A DNA stretch of 15,513 nucleotides from JAVBOP01 sp031550405 (GCA_031550405.1 JAVBOP010000172.1:1-15513), one strand, 5' to 3'. Positions 1-7,549 are shown, counted from the first letter of the stretch. Notes: generated from the letters alone by a model not told the origin. A program made the numbers and translations.

Positions 1-763
1 CATATTGCGTATGTCCCTTAGAATATTTATGCTTATAGTCATAAGTGCCTTCATCTGGAATAATCTCAACTACAGGCATTGCTTCTTGGTCAATTATTGC
101 TACAGTTAATTCGCGCCCTTCAATATATCGTTCTGCAAGAATATGATTAGAATATTGATTAACAAATTTTATTGCATCAGCAATTTCAGTATTATATCCA
201 TTCTGTATAATAGATAAGCCAATTGCAGAACCTTGATCAGATGGTTTGATTACTATGTTTTTGCCAAGAGTTTTCTTTAAATCATTAATAAATTCCTCAT
301 CTTCAGCATCTTGTGGATGAAGTAATTCCCATGCTGGTGTTACAATACCATTTGCAGCAAATATATATTTGCTTGTAATTTTATCCATAGCTAAAGCACT
401 TGCTCGAACATTACTCCCTGTATATGGAATTCCTCTAAGTTCAAGCAATGACTGTATCATACCATCTTCGCCATACTTTCCGTGTAATACTAAAAAAGCA
501 CAATCAATATTATCGAAAAGATCAGAATTAACACACTCAATTATGCTGCGTGCACTATATTTCGACAATTCATCATTAGTTGTAACGGCTTCAATATTGC
601 TAATTAAATTTTCTGCCTGTCGCTCTTTATCTGCTCCTAATGCAGGGTCAATAGCAATAACATTATGTCCTTTAGAACGCAATGCTTTTACTACAGCTCT
701 GCCACCAGCAATTGATACATTTCTTTCGGTAGATATTCCACCATAAACTACAGCTATATTCAT
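1..763 (-). CDS. ddl: D-alanine--D-alanine ligase, 3' end cut by window edge
   Basis: This ATP-grasp ligase joins two D-alanines for the cytoplasmic stage of peptidoglycan synthesis. The first 254 residues are present; the family is usually 300-370, so the C-terminal part with the last Mg ligands (NxNPG region) lies outside the window. Visible marks are the N-terminal GGISTERNVS motif with the substrate Glu13, LHGKYGEDG (about 93-101), IPYTGSN, the ATP-binding Lys in IKPSDQGSAIG (about 172-182), EGRELTV, and the omega loop YDYKHKYSKG (241-250). Tyr247 in that loop is the residue type seen in D-Ala:D-Ala ligases, whereas VanA-type D-Ala:D-Lac enzymes carry Phe. The ATG at 763 begins directly with the typical MNIAVVYGGIS. 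No clear Shine-Dalgarno site is visible. The branching-enzyme gene lies 79 bp upstream on the same strand, so co-transcription is possible. Identification is firm. Confidence 0.95.
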   Translation of the reverse strand, partial: MNIAVVYGGISTERNVSIAGGRAVVKALRSKGHNVIAIDPALGADKERQAENLISNIEAVTTNDELSKYSARSIIECVNSDLFDNIDCAFLVLHGKYGEDGMIQSLLELRGIPYTGSNVRASALAMDKITSKYIFAANGIVTPAWELLHPQDAEDEEFINDLKKTLGKNIVIKPSDQGSAIGLSIIQNGYNTEIADAIKFVNQYSNHILAERYIEGRELTVAIIDQEAMPVVEIIPDEGTYDYKHKYSKGHTQY

Positions 764-842
764 GTTCGTAACTATGTTATATATTATGTTGTTATAAAAA
801 TATTTCTAAGTAATTATGAATAAAGTTTATTTAAATATGCAG

Positions 843-2561
843 TTATTCGCTCCACCATTCTAATTTCAATTCGGCGAATGGTGCATTGCGTTTTTCGGTC
901 GCCTCAAGATAAGTTATCTGCTCCTTTGTTAATTCTTTACCACCTTTGAGCTGCCCAAACAACTCGCACATTTTATTAAAATCATTGTGATGGAACGAAA
1001 AACGCTGCTCTGCATAGTCTTTTGCCGAATGAGTATGAATTAGGAACTGCCAGTCCGACGATTGCAGCAACATCAGTTCACGCAATGCTTGAGTCAATAT
1101 CCTGTTCTGCATTTCGTCAAGCGAGGCAACAGGATTTTCATCTAAAATATTGCTTAATTTTAGTTCATCATCATATATATATTGCCAAGTCCAGCCGTTT
1201 TCATAACCAGACCAGACATCATGATTATTATTTTCGCCCCACGAGCCTTCAGGCAAACTGATAACCTCTCGCGGCTTGATTTTGAACAATTGCTCTGAAG
1301 CCGTTGCCATTTTGACCCAAGGTGAATGAGCTAATCCCTTACACAGTCTGCGGATAAATTCTGGTCCTTCAAACCACCAATGCCCAAATAGCTCTGTATC
1401 AAATGGCAGACAGACCGTTGCAAACCTGTCTGTTATGTTTTTATAATAATTAGAAGAATTTTCGATTTGATGTATAAAATGATTCACCTGCAAATCTAAT
1501 TTTTCCCAAGTCCAATCAGGATGATATAACTTTTTATACAGCATATCAGCCTTTGCATCGGTTACGCGCCAATATCTCAGGCGAGATGGGAAATGCTTCT
1601 TGTGAAAATCCAGATAGTCGGGATGCGCCGGATAACCTATTGTACCGCTCCAAACCTGCATTGAAATATCATGATGGCGTGTAAATGCAACGGCTGTACC
1701 ATATTCGACCTTCTCACTCGAACTCACTTCAAATAAGCCAAGCGGATTTTTATCAAAATTCCACGGTATTGGCTTAAATTTAGGTGAAGTTATATGAATA
1801 AGATCCGAGCGATCATTATTGTTGAATATTCCAATAGGAGAACTGCGCTTTAATAAATCTTCATCAGTGATAAAATAGAACAGTTTATTTTGGGCTAAAA
1901 ATTGTTCAACACCGCGCCTTAAGTGCTTAATATTAAAAGGTTTCACTGGTACAAGCGACTGCCATTCATAAGATGGACGATATGCACATTCTGGAAGCCA
2001 AACGCCACGCGGTGCTCGCCCAAAGTGTTTTTCATAATTATTTACCGCTGCTTTTAACTGCAAATTCACACTTTTATCATAGCCAAGCAGCGGCAAATAT
2101 CCATGTGTTGCTCCACATGTCATTATTTCGATGGCACCGATATCCTGCAATTTGCGCAAGCCATTGATTACAGAGCAGTTATACTTATTTATAAAGTCGT
2201 CTTTACGTGCCTCATACCAATCTGCCCACCACTTGGCAAGGTAAATATGATGCTTGTCATATCCCCATTTTTTAAAATCTTCATAATCTTCAAGAGCAGC
2301 TGCTATTTTTTCATCGCAATATTTTATAAATATATTTTTCGTATCATCATGCTCCAATTGCTCGCATAAGACGGGCGAAATATCAAGTGTGATTTTGGGC
2401 AAAATACCTTCATCGACAAGCTCATTAAATACATTCAGCAATGGAATGTAACACTCTGCAATAACTTCAGTTAGCCAATCTTCGCCATGAGGCCAGGTTC
2501 CATGATGTAACACCCAGGGAAGATGAGTATGAAGTACCAAAACAAGATTTCCAGATTGCAT
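843..2561 (-). CDS. GH57 1,4-alpha-glucan branching enzyme
   Basis: This enzyme makes alpha-1,6 branches in glycogen by cutting and transferring alpha-1,4 chains in the cytoplasm. It is the GH57 type, unrelated to GlgB of GH13. The GH57 motifs appear in order (numbering from the ATG at 2561): HTHLPW (11-16), GATHGYLPLL (about 150-159), WLPECAYRP with the expected nucleophile Glu191, FDTELFGHWWFEG with the acid/base Asp388, and LPEGSWGENNNHDVW (about 436-449). These match the layout of Thermococcus TK1436-type enzymes, and the 572-residue length fits. The frame is open 13 codons further upstream to an ATG at 2600. The ATG at 2561 is preferred because GGAG lies five bases before it and the HTHLPW motif then sits near the N-terminus as usual. 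The family is certain; branching rather than 4-alpha-glucanotransferase or amylase activity is inferred from the motifs. Confidence 0.92.
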   Translation of the reverse strand: MQSGNLVLVLHTHLPWVLHHGTWPHGEDWLTEVIAECYIPLLNVFNELVDEGILPKITLDISPVLCEQLEHDDTKNIFIKYCDEKIAAALEDYEDFKKWGYDKHHIYLAKWWADWYEARKDDFINKYNCSVINGLRKLQDIGAIEIMTCGATHGYLPLLGYDKSVNLQLKAAVNNYEKHFGRAPRGVWLPECAYRPSYEWQSLVPVKPFNIKHLRRGVEQFLAQNKLFYFITDEDLLKRSSPIGIFNNNDRSDLIHITSPKFKPIPWNFDKNPLGLFEVSSSEKVEYGTAVAFTRHHDISMQVWSGTIGYPAHPDYLDFHKKHFPSRLRYWRVTDAKADMLYKKLYHPDWTWEKLDLQVNHFIHQIENSSNYYKNITDRFATVCLPFDTELFGHWWFEGPEFIRRLCKGLAHSPWVKMATASEQLFKIKPREVISLPEGSWGENNNHDVWSGYENGWTWQYIYDDELKLSNILDENPVASLDEMQNRILTQALRELMLLQSSDWQFLIHTHSAKDYAEQRFSFHHNDFNKMCELFGQLKGGKELTKEQITYLEATEKRNAPFAELKLEWWSE

Positions 2562-2566
2562 AACTA

Positions 2567-2570
2567 CTCC
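2567..2570 (-). promoter_or_regulatory. Ribosome binding site (GGAG) of the GH57 gene
   Basis: GGAG on the minus strand lies five bases before the ATG at 2561. The competing upstream ATG at 2600 has no such site. This decides the start of the branching enzyme. Confidence 0.6.
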
Positions 2571-2702
2571 GTATAGAAAGAAATATGATTTTATTTGCAT
2601 AAAATACGAAAAAAATATGACAAAATGGAAAACAAATAATTCGCAATGAATTGCAGAGCGGCGAAATATATTGCATTTTTATTCCCTGTCAATATTTTTA
2701 TA

Positions 2703-2734
2703 TTTGTTAGTTTAATAAAATAATATTAAATTTG
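2703..2734 (+). promoter_or_regulatory. Bacteroidota-type promoter for the lipoprotein/ychF unit
   Basis: A -33 box TTTG (2703-2706) is followed after exactly 20 bases by TAAATTTG (2727-2734), which fits the TAnnTTTG -7 box of the primary sigma factor in Bacteroidota. It lies about 57 bp upstream of the lipoprotein ATG at 2792 and points the right way. The region is AT-rich, so a chance match cannot be excluded. Confidence 0.5.
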
Positions 2735-2791
2735 TAGCTTGTTTTTTATTTGTTTAAATATTTTAAAAATTAAATTTAGGGTTTCTTACAC

Positions 2792-3511
2792 ATGAACTTA
2801 AAGCTGTTATCACTATTAGTTGCTGCTGTTGTCTTTTTCACAGCATGTAATAACCAGAAAAATGATGAACTTACCTCGCCTGTTGCAAAAGAAAAAATCA
2901 CTTTGCATAACTTAGAAGACATTTCTAATAAAATAGCCGCAGATTCATCTTTTTCGCAGGAAAACATTGAATATTTTATTAACGCTATCACTCGCGTTGG
3001 AGCAGAAAAAGATTCTTTGGTTGGCAAAACAATTGCGGAAATTATTAGCAGTCAAAAGAAATTTCTCAAGGATAGAACTATTGAAACATTGAAAAATTCG
3101 GGCGCAAGAATAAGTCTGTTTCTCAACCACACTTTCCATTATGCCGGTATTAATTTCAATGATGCTGATAAAAATAACAAAATCAACAATCTTGTTTTTG
3201 ATATAAAAAATACCTCCGACAAGGTGATTAAGAAAGTTGAAGGTCGCTTGTTTTTCTATACTCCTAATGGTGAACTGGTGAAATTATACAATCTTGTAAC
3301 AGCAACAGAAATCCCTGTAAATACTGAAAAACCAATGCGTTTTTCCATGCCATTTCAGCATTTAGAGGATAATCAGCGAGACAAAATTATTCGCGAATCA
3401 ACTAATTTGCGGGCAGTTTGGACACCTACGTTAATAGAATTTGCTGATGGCACGAAAATAGAAGATAAAGCTACAAAAGATGACCAGTTCAGTGCAACTA
3501 ATAAAAAATAA
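2792..3511 (+). CDS. Lipoprotein of unknown function
   Basis: This is a 239-residue protein with a lipoprotein signal: basic start MNLK, hydrophobic stretch, then lipobox FTAC with the lipidated Cys19. It should be anchored in an envelope membrane facing the periplasm. Residues about 20-105 look helical and charged. From about 108 on, the sequence turns to beta-like alternation with phrases such as INNLVFDIKNTSD, GRLFFYTPNGEL and LRAVWTPTLIEFADG, resembling the Ig-like sandwich of small periplasmic lipoproteins that carry comments on FxxLK or DUF4352-like folds. I do not recognise a named family. A promoter lies upstream at 2703-2734, and ychF starts 31 bp downstream on the same strand, so the two are probably co-transcribed. 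The functional link to ychF is unknown. Confidence 0.85.
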   Translation: MNLKLLSLLVAAVVFFTACNNQKNDELTSPVAKEKITLHNLEDISNKIAADSSFSQENIEYFINAITRVGAEKDSLVGKTIAEIISSQKKFLKDRTIETLKNSGARISLFLNHTFHYAGINFNDADKNNKINNLVFDIKNTSDKVIKKVEGRLFFYTPNGELVKLYNLVTATEIPVNTEKPMRFSMPFQHLEDNQRDKIIRESTNLRAVWTPTLIEFADGTKIEDKATKDDQFSATNKK

Positions 3512-3542
3512 TGAATAAAAATTCATAAATACGGGATATAAC

Positions 3543-4628
3543 ATGCAAATTGGATTAGTTGGTCTTCCTCAGTCGGGGAAGACCTCTGTTTTTCAGACTC
3601 TTTCGCAAATACACCTTGATTCTTCCGCAATAGCTAAACGCGAATCAAATCAGGCTATAGTTAAAGTGCCGGATGCTCGTTTGGATTTGCTTACTAATAT
3701 TTTTAATCCAAAGAAAAAAGTAAATGCGACTATTGAAATCGTCGATTTAGTTGGCGTGCAGAAAGGCGACAGGGCTTCATCGCAATTTAACAGCCAATTC
3801 ATCACAAAAGTGAAAACAAATGATGCTTTTATTCATGTAGTTCGCGGTTTTGAAGATGATACAATTCCGCACATTGAAGGCAGTATCAATCTCATTCGCG
3901 ACATACGAACATTGGAAGATGAATTTCTTTTAACCGATTTGGCATTTGTCGAAAGCAGGCTTGAAAAGTTAGATAAAGACATGATGAAGCAAAAAAATAA
4001 AGATGATGTCAAGCGTGAAATTGAGGCAATGCAGCGTTGGCACAAGGCTTTGGAGAATAATATTCCTCTTCGTGAGACCGAGCTTACAGAAGATGATATC
4101 AAATATTTAAAAAATTATCAGCCGCTCACAGCAAAACCTATGCTGATTGCTCTTAATTTATCAGAAGCTGATGTGAAAAACAGTACTGAAATTGTGAATA
4201 AAATTAAATCTGAAATCACAGGTAATAATATAAAAATTGAGCCATTTTTTGCCAAAATAGAACTTGAGCTTTCGCAATTGCCTGATGAGGAAAAAGCTGT
4301 TTTTATGGACGAATATGGCTTGCAGGATTCTCCGCTTGACAGAACCATTCGTAGTGCCTATAATTTATTGGGTTTACAGTCGTTTTTCACTGTTGGCGAA
4401 GATGAATGCCGTGCTTGGACTATACGCAAGGGAATGACTGCACAGGAAGCCGCCGGAGCGATTCACACTGATTTTTACAACAAGTTCATACGTGCCGAAG
4501 TTACGGGTTATGACGATTTTATGGAAGCTGGTTCTTTTGCCAAGTGCAAAGAAAAAGGCACTTTCCGCCTTGAAGGCAAGGAGTACACCTGCAAAGACGG
4601 CGACATTCTCAACATAAGACACAGCTAA
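3543..4628 (+). CDS. ychF: YchF/OLA1-family P-loop ATPase (divergent)
   Basis: YchF is an Obg-related, ribosome-associated cytoplasmic P-loop protein that prefers ATP over GTP. Here the P-loop is GLPQSGKTS (7-15), Walker B is VDLVG (about 67-71), and NLSE (205-208) stands where GTPases have NKxD, as expected for YchF. A helical insert occupies about 125-190. The C-terminal TGS/DUF933 region (about 277-361) is textbook: FFTVGEDECRAWTIRKG, EAAGAIHTDF, FIRAEVTGYDD, EAGS, and EGKEYTCKDGDILNIRH. The length of 361 is typical. The P-loop differs from the usual GLPNVGKST, and the sequence after Walker B (GVQKGDRASSQFNSQF) departs from the common LVKGASKGEGLGNKFL. It is therefore a divergent subfamily, perhaps the Chlorobi/Ignavibacteria type. 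GGGA sits about eight bases before the ATG. It follows the lipoprotein gene by 31 bp. Confidence 0.9.
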   Translation: MQIGLVGLPQSGKTSVFQTLSQIHLDSSAIAKRESNQAIVKVPDARLDLLTNIFNPKKKVNATIEIVDLVGVQKGDRASSQFNSQFITKVKTNDAFIHVVRGFEDDTIPHIEGSINLIRDIRTLEDEFLLTDLAFVESRLEKLDKDMMKQKNKDDVKREIEAMQRWHKALENNIPLRETELTEDDIKYLKNYQPLTAKPMLIALNLSEADVKNSTEIVNKIKSEITGNNIKIEPFFAKIELELSQLPDEEKAVFMDEYGLQDSPLDRTIRSAYNLLGLQSFFTVGEDECRAWTIRKGMTAQEAAGAIHTDFYNKFIRAEVTGYDDFMEAGSFAKCKEKGTFRLEGKEYTCKDGDILNIRHS

Positions 4629-4713
4629 ACTAAAAGAAAAACAAACTCAATATTATAACATAAAATTTACTTTAACTGCAAAAAAACAAGATAACATTCA
4701 GCAGGAATAATTC

Positions 4714-5298
4714 TTATTTTTTGCTGCCGAGAGGCATTATTTCCCTTTTGTAAATTTCATTTACTACTTGAGCCAAACCGGTGTAAATAGCCGAAAAACC
4801 ACAGAATATGCCAATATATCCTGAAATAACATGAATGGTGTGCGATTCAAAGAAATTTGATAATGACAAACCAAAAAACAACAGAACAACAGTGAAAAAT
4901 ACAACTTGTAATGCTCTATTTAATTTTAGCGTACAGATGAATAAAAAGGTCGAAAATATCCCCCACATGCCCAGATAGCATCCAAGAGAAAACGGCGCCG
5001 GAGCTTCTGTTAAACCTGCTTTGGGCAGCAGCCAAACAGCAACAAGCGAAATCCAGAACAAGCCGTATGAAGTGAAAGCGGTTGTGCCAAAGGTGTTGTT
5101 TTTTTTCCATTCCATTAGCCCAACCAAGACCTGCGCCAAGCCTCCATACATGATGCCCATGCTCATTATGGTCGAATCTATCGGATAAAATCCAGCGTTA
5201 TGGATGTTTAGCAAAACTGTGGTCAAGCCGAATCCGCATAATCCAAGCGGTGCAGGATTGGCGGTGTTATCTTTTTGCAAAATAATATTTTCTTGCAT
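4714..5298 (-). CDS. satP: Acetate/succinate uptake transporter, GPR1/FUN34/YaaH family
   Basis: This is a small inner-membrane channel-like transporter for acetate and related short acids. The family signature NPAPLGLCGFG opens the protein (about residues 13-23), followed by six hydrophobic spans, including SMGIMYGGLAQVLVGLMEW, FTSYGLFWISLVAVWLLP, LGCYLGMWGIFSTFLFIC, LQVVFFTVVLLFFGLSL and VISGYIGIFCGFSAIYTGLAQVV. The length of 194 matches the family. The frame is open to an ATG at 5385, but the start at 5298 (MQENIILQKD) is preferred: a consensus promoter lies inside the longer version at 5338-5369, and the family starts shortly before the NPAPLG motif. It is convergent with ychF and stands alone on the minus strand. 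Substrate specificity cannot be read from the sequence. Confidence 0.9.
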   Translation of the reverse strand: MQENIILQKDNTANPAPLGLCGFGLTTVLLNIHNAGFYPIDSTIMSMGIMYGGLAQVLVGLMEWKKNNTFGTTAFTSYGLFWISLVAVWLLPKAGLTEAPAPFSLGCYLGMWGIFSTFLFICTLKLNRALQVVFFTVVLLFFGLSLSNFFESHTIHVISGYIGIFCGFSAIYTGLAQVVNEIYKREIMPLGSKK

Positions 5299-5337
5299 GA
5301 ATAAATAATTTAATTTATAGTTGAACAAAATTGGATA

Positions 5338-5369
5338 CAAAGATAAAGATAAACGCACAATAAAACAAA
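5338..5369 (-). promoter_or_regulatory. Bacteroidota-type promoter of the acetate transporter
   Basis: On the minus strand, TTTG (5366-5369) is followed after exactly 20 bases by TATCTTTG (5338-5345), a full match to TTTG-N20-TAnnTTTG. Transcription would begin a few bases beyond the -7 box, leaving a leader of roughly 30 bases before the ATG at 5298. This supports the shorter reading of that gene. Confidence 0.55.
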
Positions 5370-5403
5370 CAAATTGTTTTGGCATCGCTTTATTGCCGGC
5401 ATG

Positions 5404-6204
5404 TCATTTAGTTAGGGGCGGCACGCAAACCAAATGATCTACAATTAATGAATATGCAATAAATGCTAAAAACATTACATCAGTTTTGTCATATTAGGTG
5501 AAAACCTTCCTAGTTCTTTTGATTCGCCTGGATAATCTTTCAATTTCATTGCGTTTTTTGTAAATTTCTCTGGCATAATTCCACGGTTCTTTTCGATTGG
5601 ATTTTGGTGGTATCACAGACTCTACCCCATTATCTGTAATAGATATACGTATTTTGTAGCCTTCGTACGCTTTGTCGCTAAAAAGTTTGACGTTGGGCTT
5701 ATCGTCAGCATGATTTAAAATATTTAAATCGATATTTTTCAACAGTTTATATCCTTTTGAAACATCATATTTTTACCCTTCGGAAAGGTGAAAACCTACC
5801 GCAATCCGATCACTTGCGACAACCAAACGAAGTTTGGTGTTGCACCCGCCACGAGACTGCCCAATTGCTTGCTTTCCGAATTTTTTAAAGCGCCCGTCTC
5901 ATCCGGATGCACCTTAATGTTCGCGCTATCCAACGAAATTGCTTCGATTTTTATTGAAATAAGTTGCTCTTTTTGCAATTTAAAGAAAATATTATTTAAC
6001 ATTCCAAACTTCGCCCAACGATTCATCCGTATGTAAATCGTGTGCCAATTGTCAAAAAATTTTTGGCAAAGCTCACCATTTACAACCGTTTTCGAGAACA
6101 TATAAAACCGCATTGAGCATTTCTAAATTGCTCAAGCTAACATTTCCGCGAGGAACTGGAAAACAATCTGCTATTAATTTATAATCTGTTTCTGTCAAAT
6201 TCAT
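5404..6204 (-). pseudogene. Decayed IS5-family transposase
   Basis: Read on the minus strand from the ATG at 6204, the fragments assemble into one IS5-type DDE transposase of about 267 codons. The order is MNLTETDYKLIADCFPVPRG and NAVLYVLENGCKW, then a TGA (6073-6075) where Arg is usual, then ALPKNF, a frameshift in the T/A run near 6055-6064, NWHTIYIRMNRWAKFG, and SLDSANIKVHPDETGAL with the first catalytic Asp. A second frameshift follows in the A-run at about 5881-5886 (one A missing), then KQAIGQSRGGCNTKL, an in-frame TAA (5773-5775), FSDKAYEG with the second Asp, and IPPKSNRKEPWNY. Last come KRNEIERLSRRIKR with the catalytic Glu, TAA (5494-5496) and YDKTDVMFLAFIAYSLIVDHL. All three DDE residues survive but the gene cannot make a full protein. 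I found no convincing terminal inverted repeats or target duplication. Confidence 0.88.
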
Positions 6205-6285
6205 AATACAAAATATATTAACAAAATTATCTAATTTATGTGAACAGAAGGTAAATAAGCAAGCATGTATCGGATTTTAACAATG

Positions 6286-6699
6286 CTAAATTTTTGCTTC
6301 AGAAGAGATTTTTGTATTTTTATCCATATTGTCAATAAATAGGTAACCACTTCTGTTAAAGCCAGTTGTGAAATCTATTATTATACCTAAAAAATAAAAA
6401 ATATCTCTTCTATTAATTACAATTTTTATATTTCCCAATTCAAAAACTTTATCATTTTCATCTATTTCATTGTCAAATTTGATGAAAAAAAACTTAGAAA
6501 AAAAATCTGGATTTTTTACCGAAAATCGGATAAAATCCTGGCTACTATCTCCAAATGTATTGGTAAATGTTCGCGCCATTTCATCCATTGCTTTACGCGT
6601 AATGATAATATCATCATCTACGTCGGCTCCTTCAATAGATGAAAATAAAATTTCGTAATTATCAAGGTTTTTTAATATTTTATTCATGTACCTTCCCAT
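6286..6699 (-). CDS. HesB/IscA-fold protein lacking all cysteines
   Basis: This 137-residue protein follows the A-type Fe-S carrier (IscA/ErpA/HesB) pattern over about residues 29-124: DDDIIITRKAMDEM at the start, then FIRFSVK, FDNEIDENDKVFELG, NIKIVINRRDIFYFLG, IIIDFTTGF and SGYLFIDN, matching the family's GVKVVVD, YLDG, IDY and GFxFxNPN blocks. The family binds clusters with one Cys in GGCSG and two in a C-terminal CGCG. Here Phe66 aligns with the first, the C-terminus reads MDKNTKISSEAKI, and the whole protein has no cysteine. Cluster transfer is therefore unlikely, and the role is unknown. No signal peptide is visible. A second start at 6687 (MNKILKN) is possible, with GGGAAGG just before it. 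It lies 36 bp downstream of the lipocalin-like lipoprotein gene and probably shares its transcript. The fold assignment is by eye only. Confidence 0.7.
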   Translation of the reverse strand: MGRYMNKILKNLDNYEILFSSIEGADVDDDIIITRKAMDEMARTFTNTFGDSSQDFIRFSVKNPDFFSKFFFIKFDNEIDENDKVFELGNIKIVINRRDIFYFLGIIIDFTTGFNRSGYLFIDNMDKNTKISSEAKI

Positions 6700-6735
6700 T
6701 TTGTAAATAAAACAAGGTAGGAATCCTGTCTTATT

Positions 6736-7326
6736 CTATTTATCCTGCCTCGCAAGAGCCCAAATAATTTCACCGTGTTGAGACAACACTAATGAATCAG
6801 CATCTAATTTGTTAATTTGCAAAGTATCTATACATTCAAATTCCTGTTTATTTCCAATACTTTTACTTGTTAAAATAAGCGTTTTATCCTGCATCTTCCA
6901 TTTTTGAAATACAAGTGTCGCCATATTTATAGATACAGCTGTTCCATCTTCTTTTAATCTCATACCTTGAACTTCTTTAGAATTAATAGGATTAGGCGTA
7001 ACCCAGCTTCCTATAACGGAAATATTTTTAACATGCCCTATAATTTTCAACTCCAATGCTCTTAAAACATTTCCATTTTCAAGTTTATACTTGGTATAAG
7101 TTACATTAACAGTATCCCCTAAAGCTACCCCAATGACCTTTTGAGGATCTGCATCCATAGTGCTAATATTTAAAGTATCTCCTTTTGCAGTAACAATAGT
7201 GATATTGTTCATGCTAGCATCCACGACATAGCCACTTGAATTTTCCGGTGTTGAGTTTTTTTTGCAAGAATTCATTGCTGCTAAAATGAATGCAAATATT
7301 ACTATAAGCATAATTTTCTGTTTCAT
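6736..7326 (-). CDS. Lipocalin-like lipoprotein
   Basis: This 196-residue envelope lipoprotein starts with a short basic region, a hydrophobic stretch and the Cys21 of AAMNSC, followed by KKN. Residues about 32-98 form a beta-rich domain (GYVVDASMNNITIVTAKGD, then LGDTVNVTYT) that looks OB-like. Residues about 104-185 match the lipocalin-like domain common in Bacteroidota lipoproteins: IGSWVTPNPIN, EVQGMRLKEDGTA, SINMATLVFQKWK, LILTSKSIGNK and DSLVLSQHG. The ligand is unknown. The frame extends upstream to an ATG at 7350, but GGAGG lies five bases before the ATG at 7326, and the shorter form gives a normal lipoprotein signal. The cysteine-free IscA-like gene follows 36 bp downstream. The 247-bp stretch between this gene and thrS otherwise holds only a hairpin near thrS. 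Confidence 0.85.
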   Translation of the reverse strand: MKQKIMLIVIFAFILAAMNSCKKNSTPENSSGYVVDASMNNITIVTAKGDTLNISTMDADPQKVIGVALGDTVNVTYTKYKLENGNVLRALELKIIGHVKNISVIGSWVTPNPINSKEVQGMRLKEDGTAVSINMATLVFQKWKMQDKTLILTSKSIGNKQEFECIDTLQINKLDADSLVLSQHGEIIWALARQDK

Positions 7327-7331
7327 TTCTA

Positions 7332-7336
7332 CCTCC
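7332..7336 (-). promoter_or_regulatory. Strong ribosome binding site (GGAGG) of the lipocalin-like gene
   Basis: GGAGG on the minus strand is five bases before the ATG at 7326 and lies inside the longer open frame beginning at 7350. It fixes the shorter start. Confidence 0.7.
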
Positions 7337-7528
7337 ATTGATTTATTCACGATATTTTAAGTTAATGATGCAACAATATAAAAATTAATATGATATTTAC
7401 AATATAATTTATCGCTAGTAATATTCATATATACTTACAACCTTATAATTTCAAATTAGTTAAATATTTGTTATATCAAAAACACATTTAAATTATTAAA
7501 TTTTATTCATAATTCTCTATATATTAAA

Positions 7529-7549
7529 CAAGGGAGACTTGCTCCCTTG
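7529..7549 (-). terminator. Hairpin terminator downstream of thrS
   Basis: An eight-base-pair perfect stem (CAAGGGAG paired with CTCCCTTG) with a five-base loop lies about 25 bases after the thrS stop. On the minus strand it is followed by TTTAATATAT, a weak U-rich tract. Its placement fits termination of the thrS transcript. Confidence 0.6.

Noticed and set aside
369..746. Plus-strand open frame of 125 codons
   Set aside because: It lies fully antisense to ddl, whose motifs are unmistakable on the minus strand; the plus-strand product shows no family features.
2103..2369. Plus-strand open frame of 88 codons
   Set aside because: It is antisense to the GH57 gene and shows no coding signal of its own.
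4629..4713. Search for a bidirectional terminator between the convergent ychF and acetate-transporter genes
   Set aside because: No stem of useful length was found in this 85-bp AT-rich gap.
5299..5385. N-terminal extension of the acetate transporter
   Set aside because: A consensus promoter lies inside this stretch, and family members start close to the NPAPLG motif, so it is more likely upstream sequence.
5496..5797. The 12-base word AGGTGAAAACCT twice, at 5496-5507 and 5786-5797, within the transposase relic
   Set aside because: The copies encode unrelated residues at expected places in the transposase (KVFT and VGFHL in the reconstructed frame), so they are coding coincidence rather than element ends.
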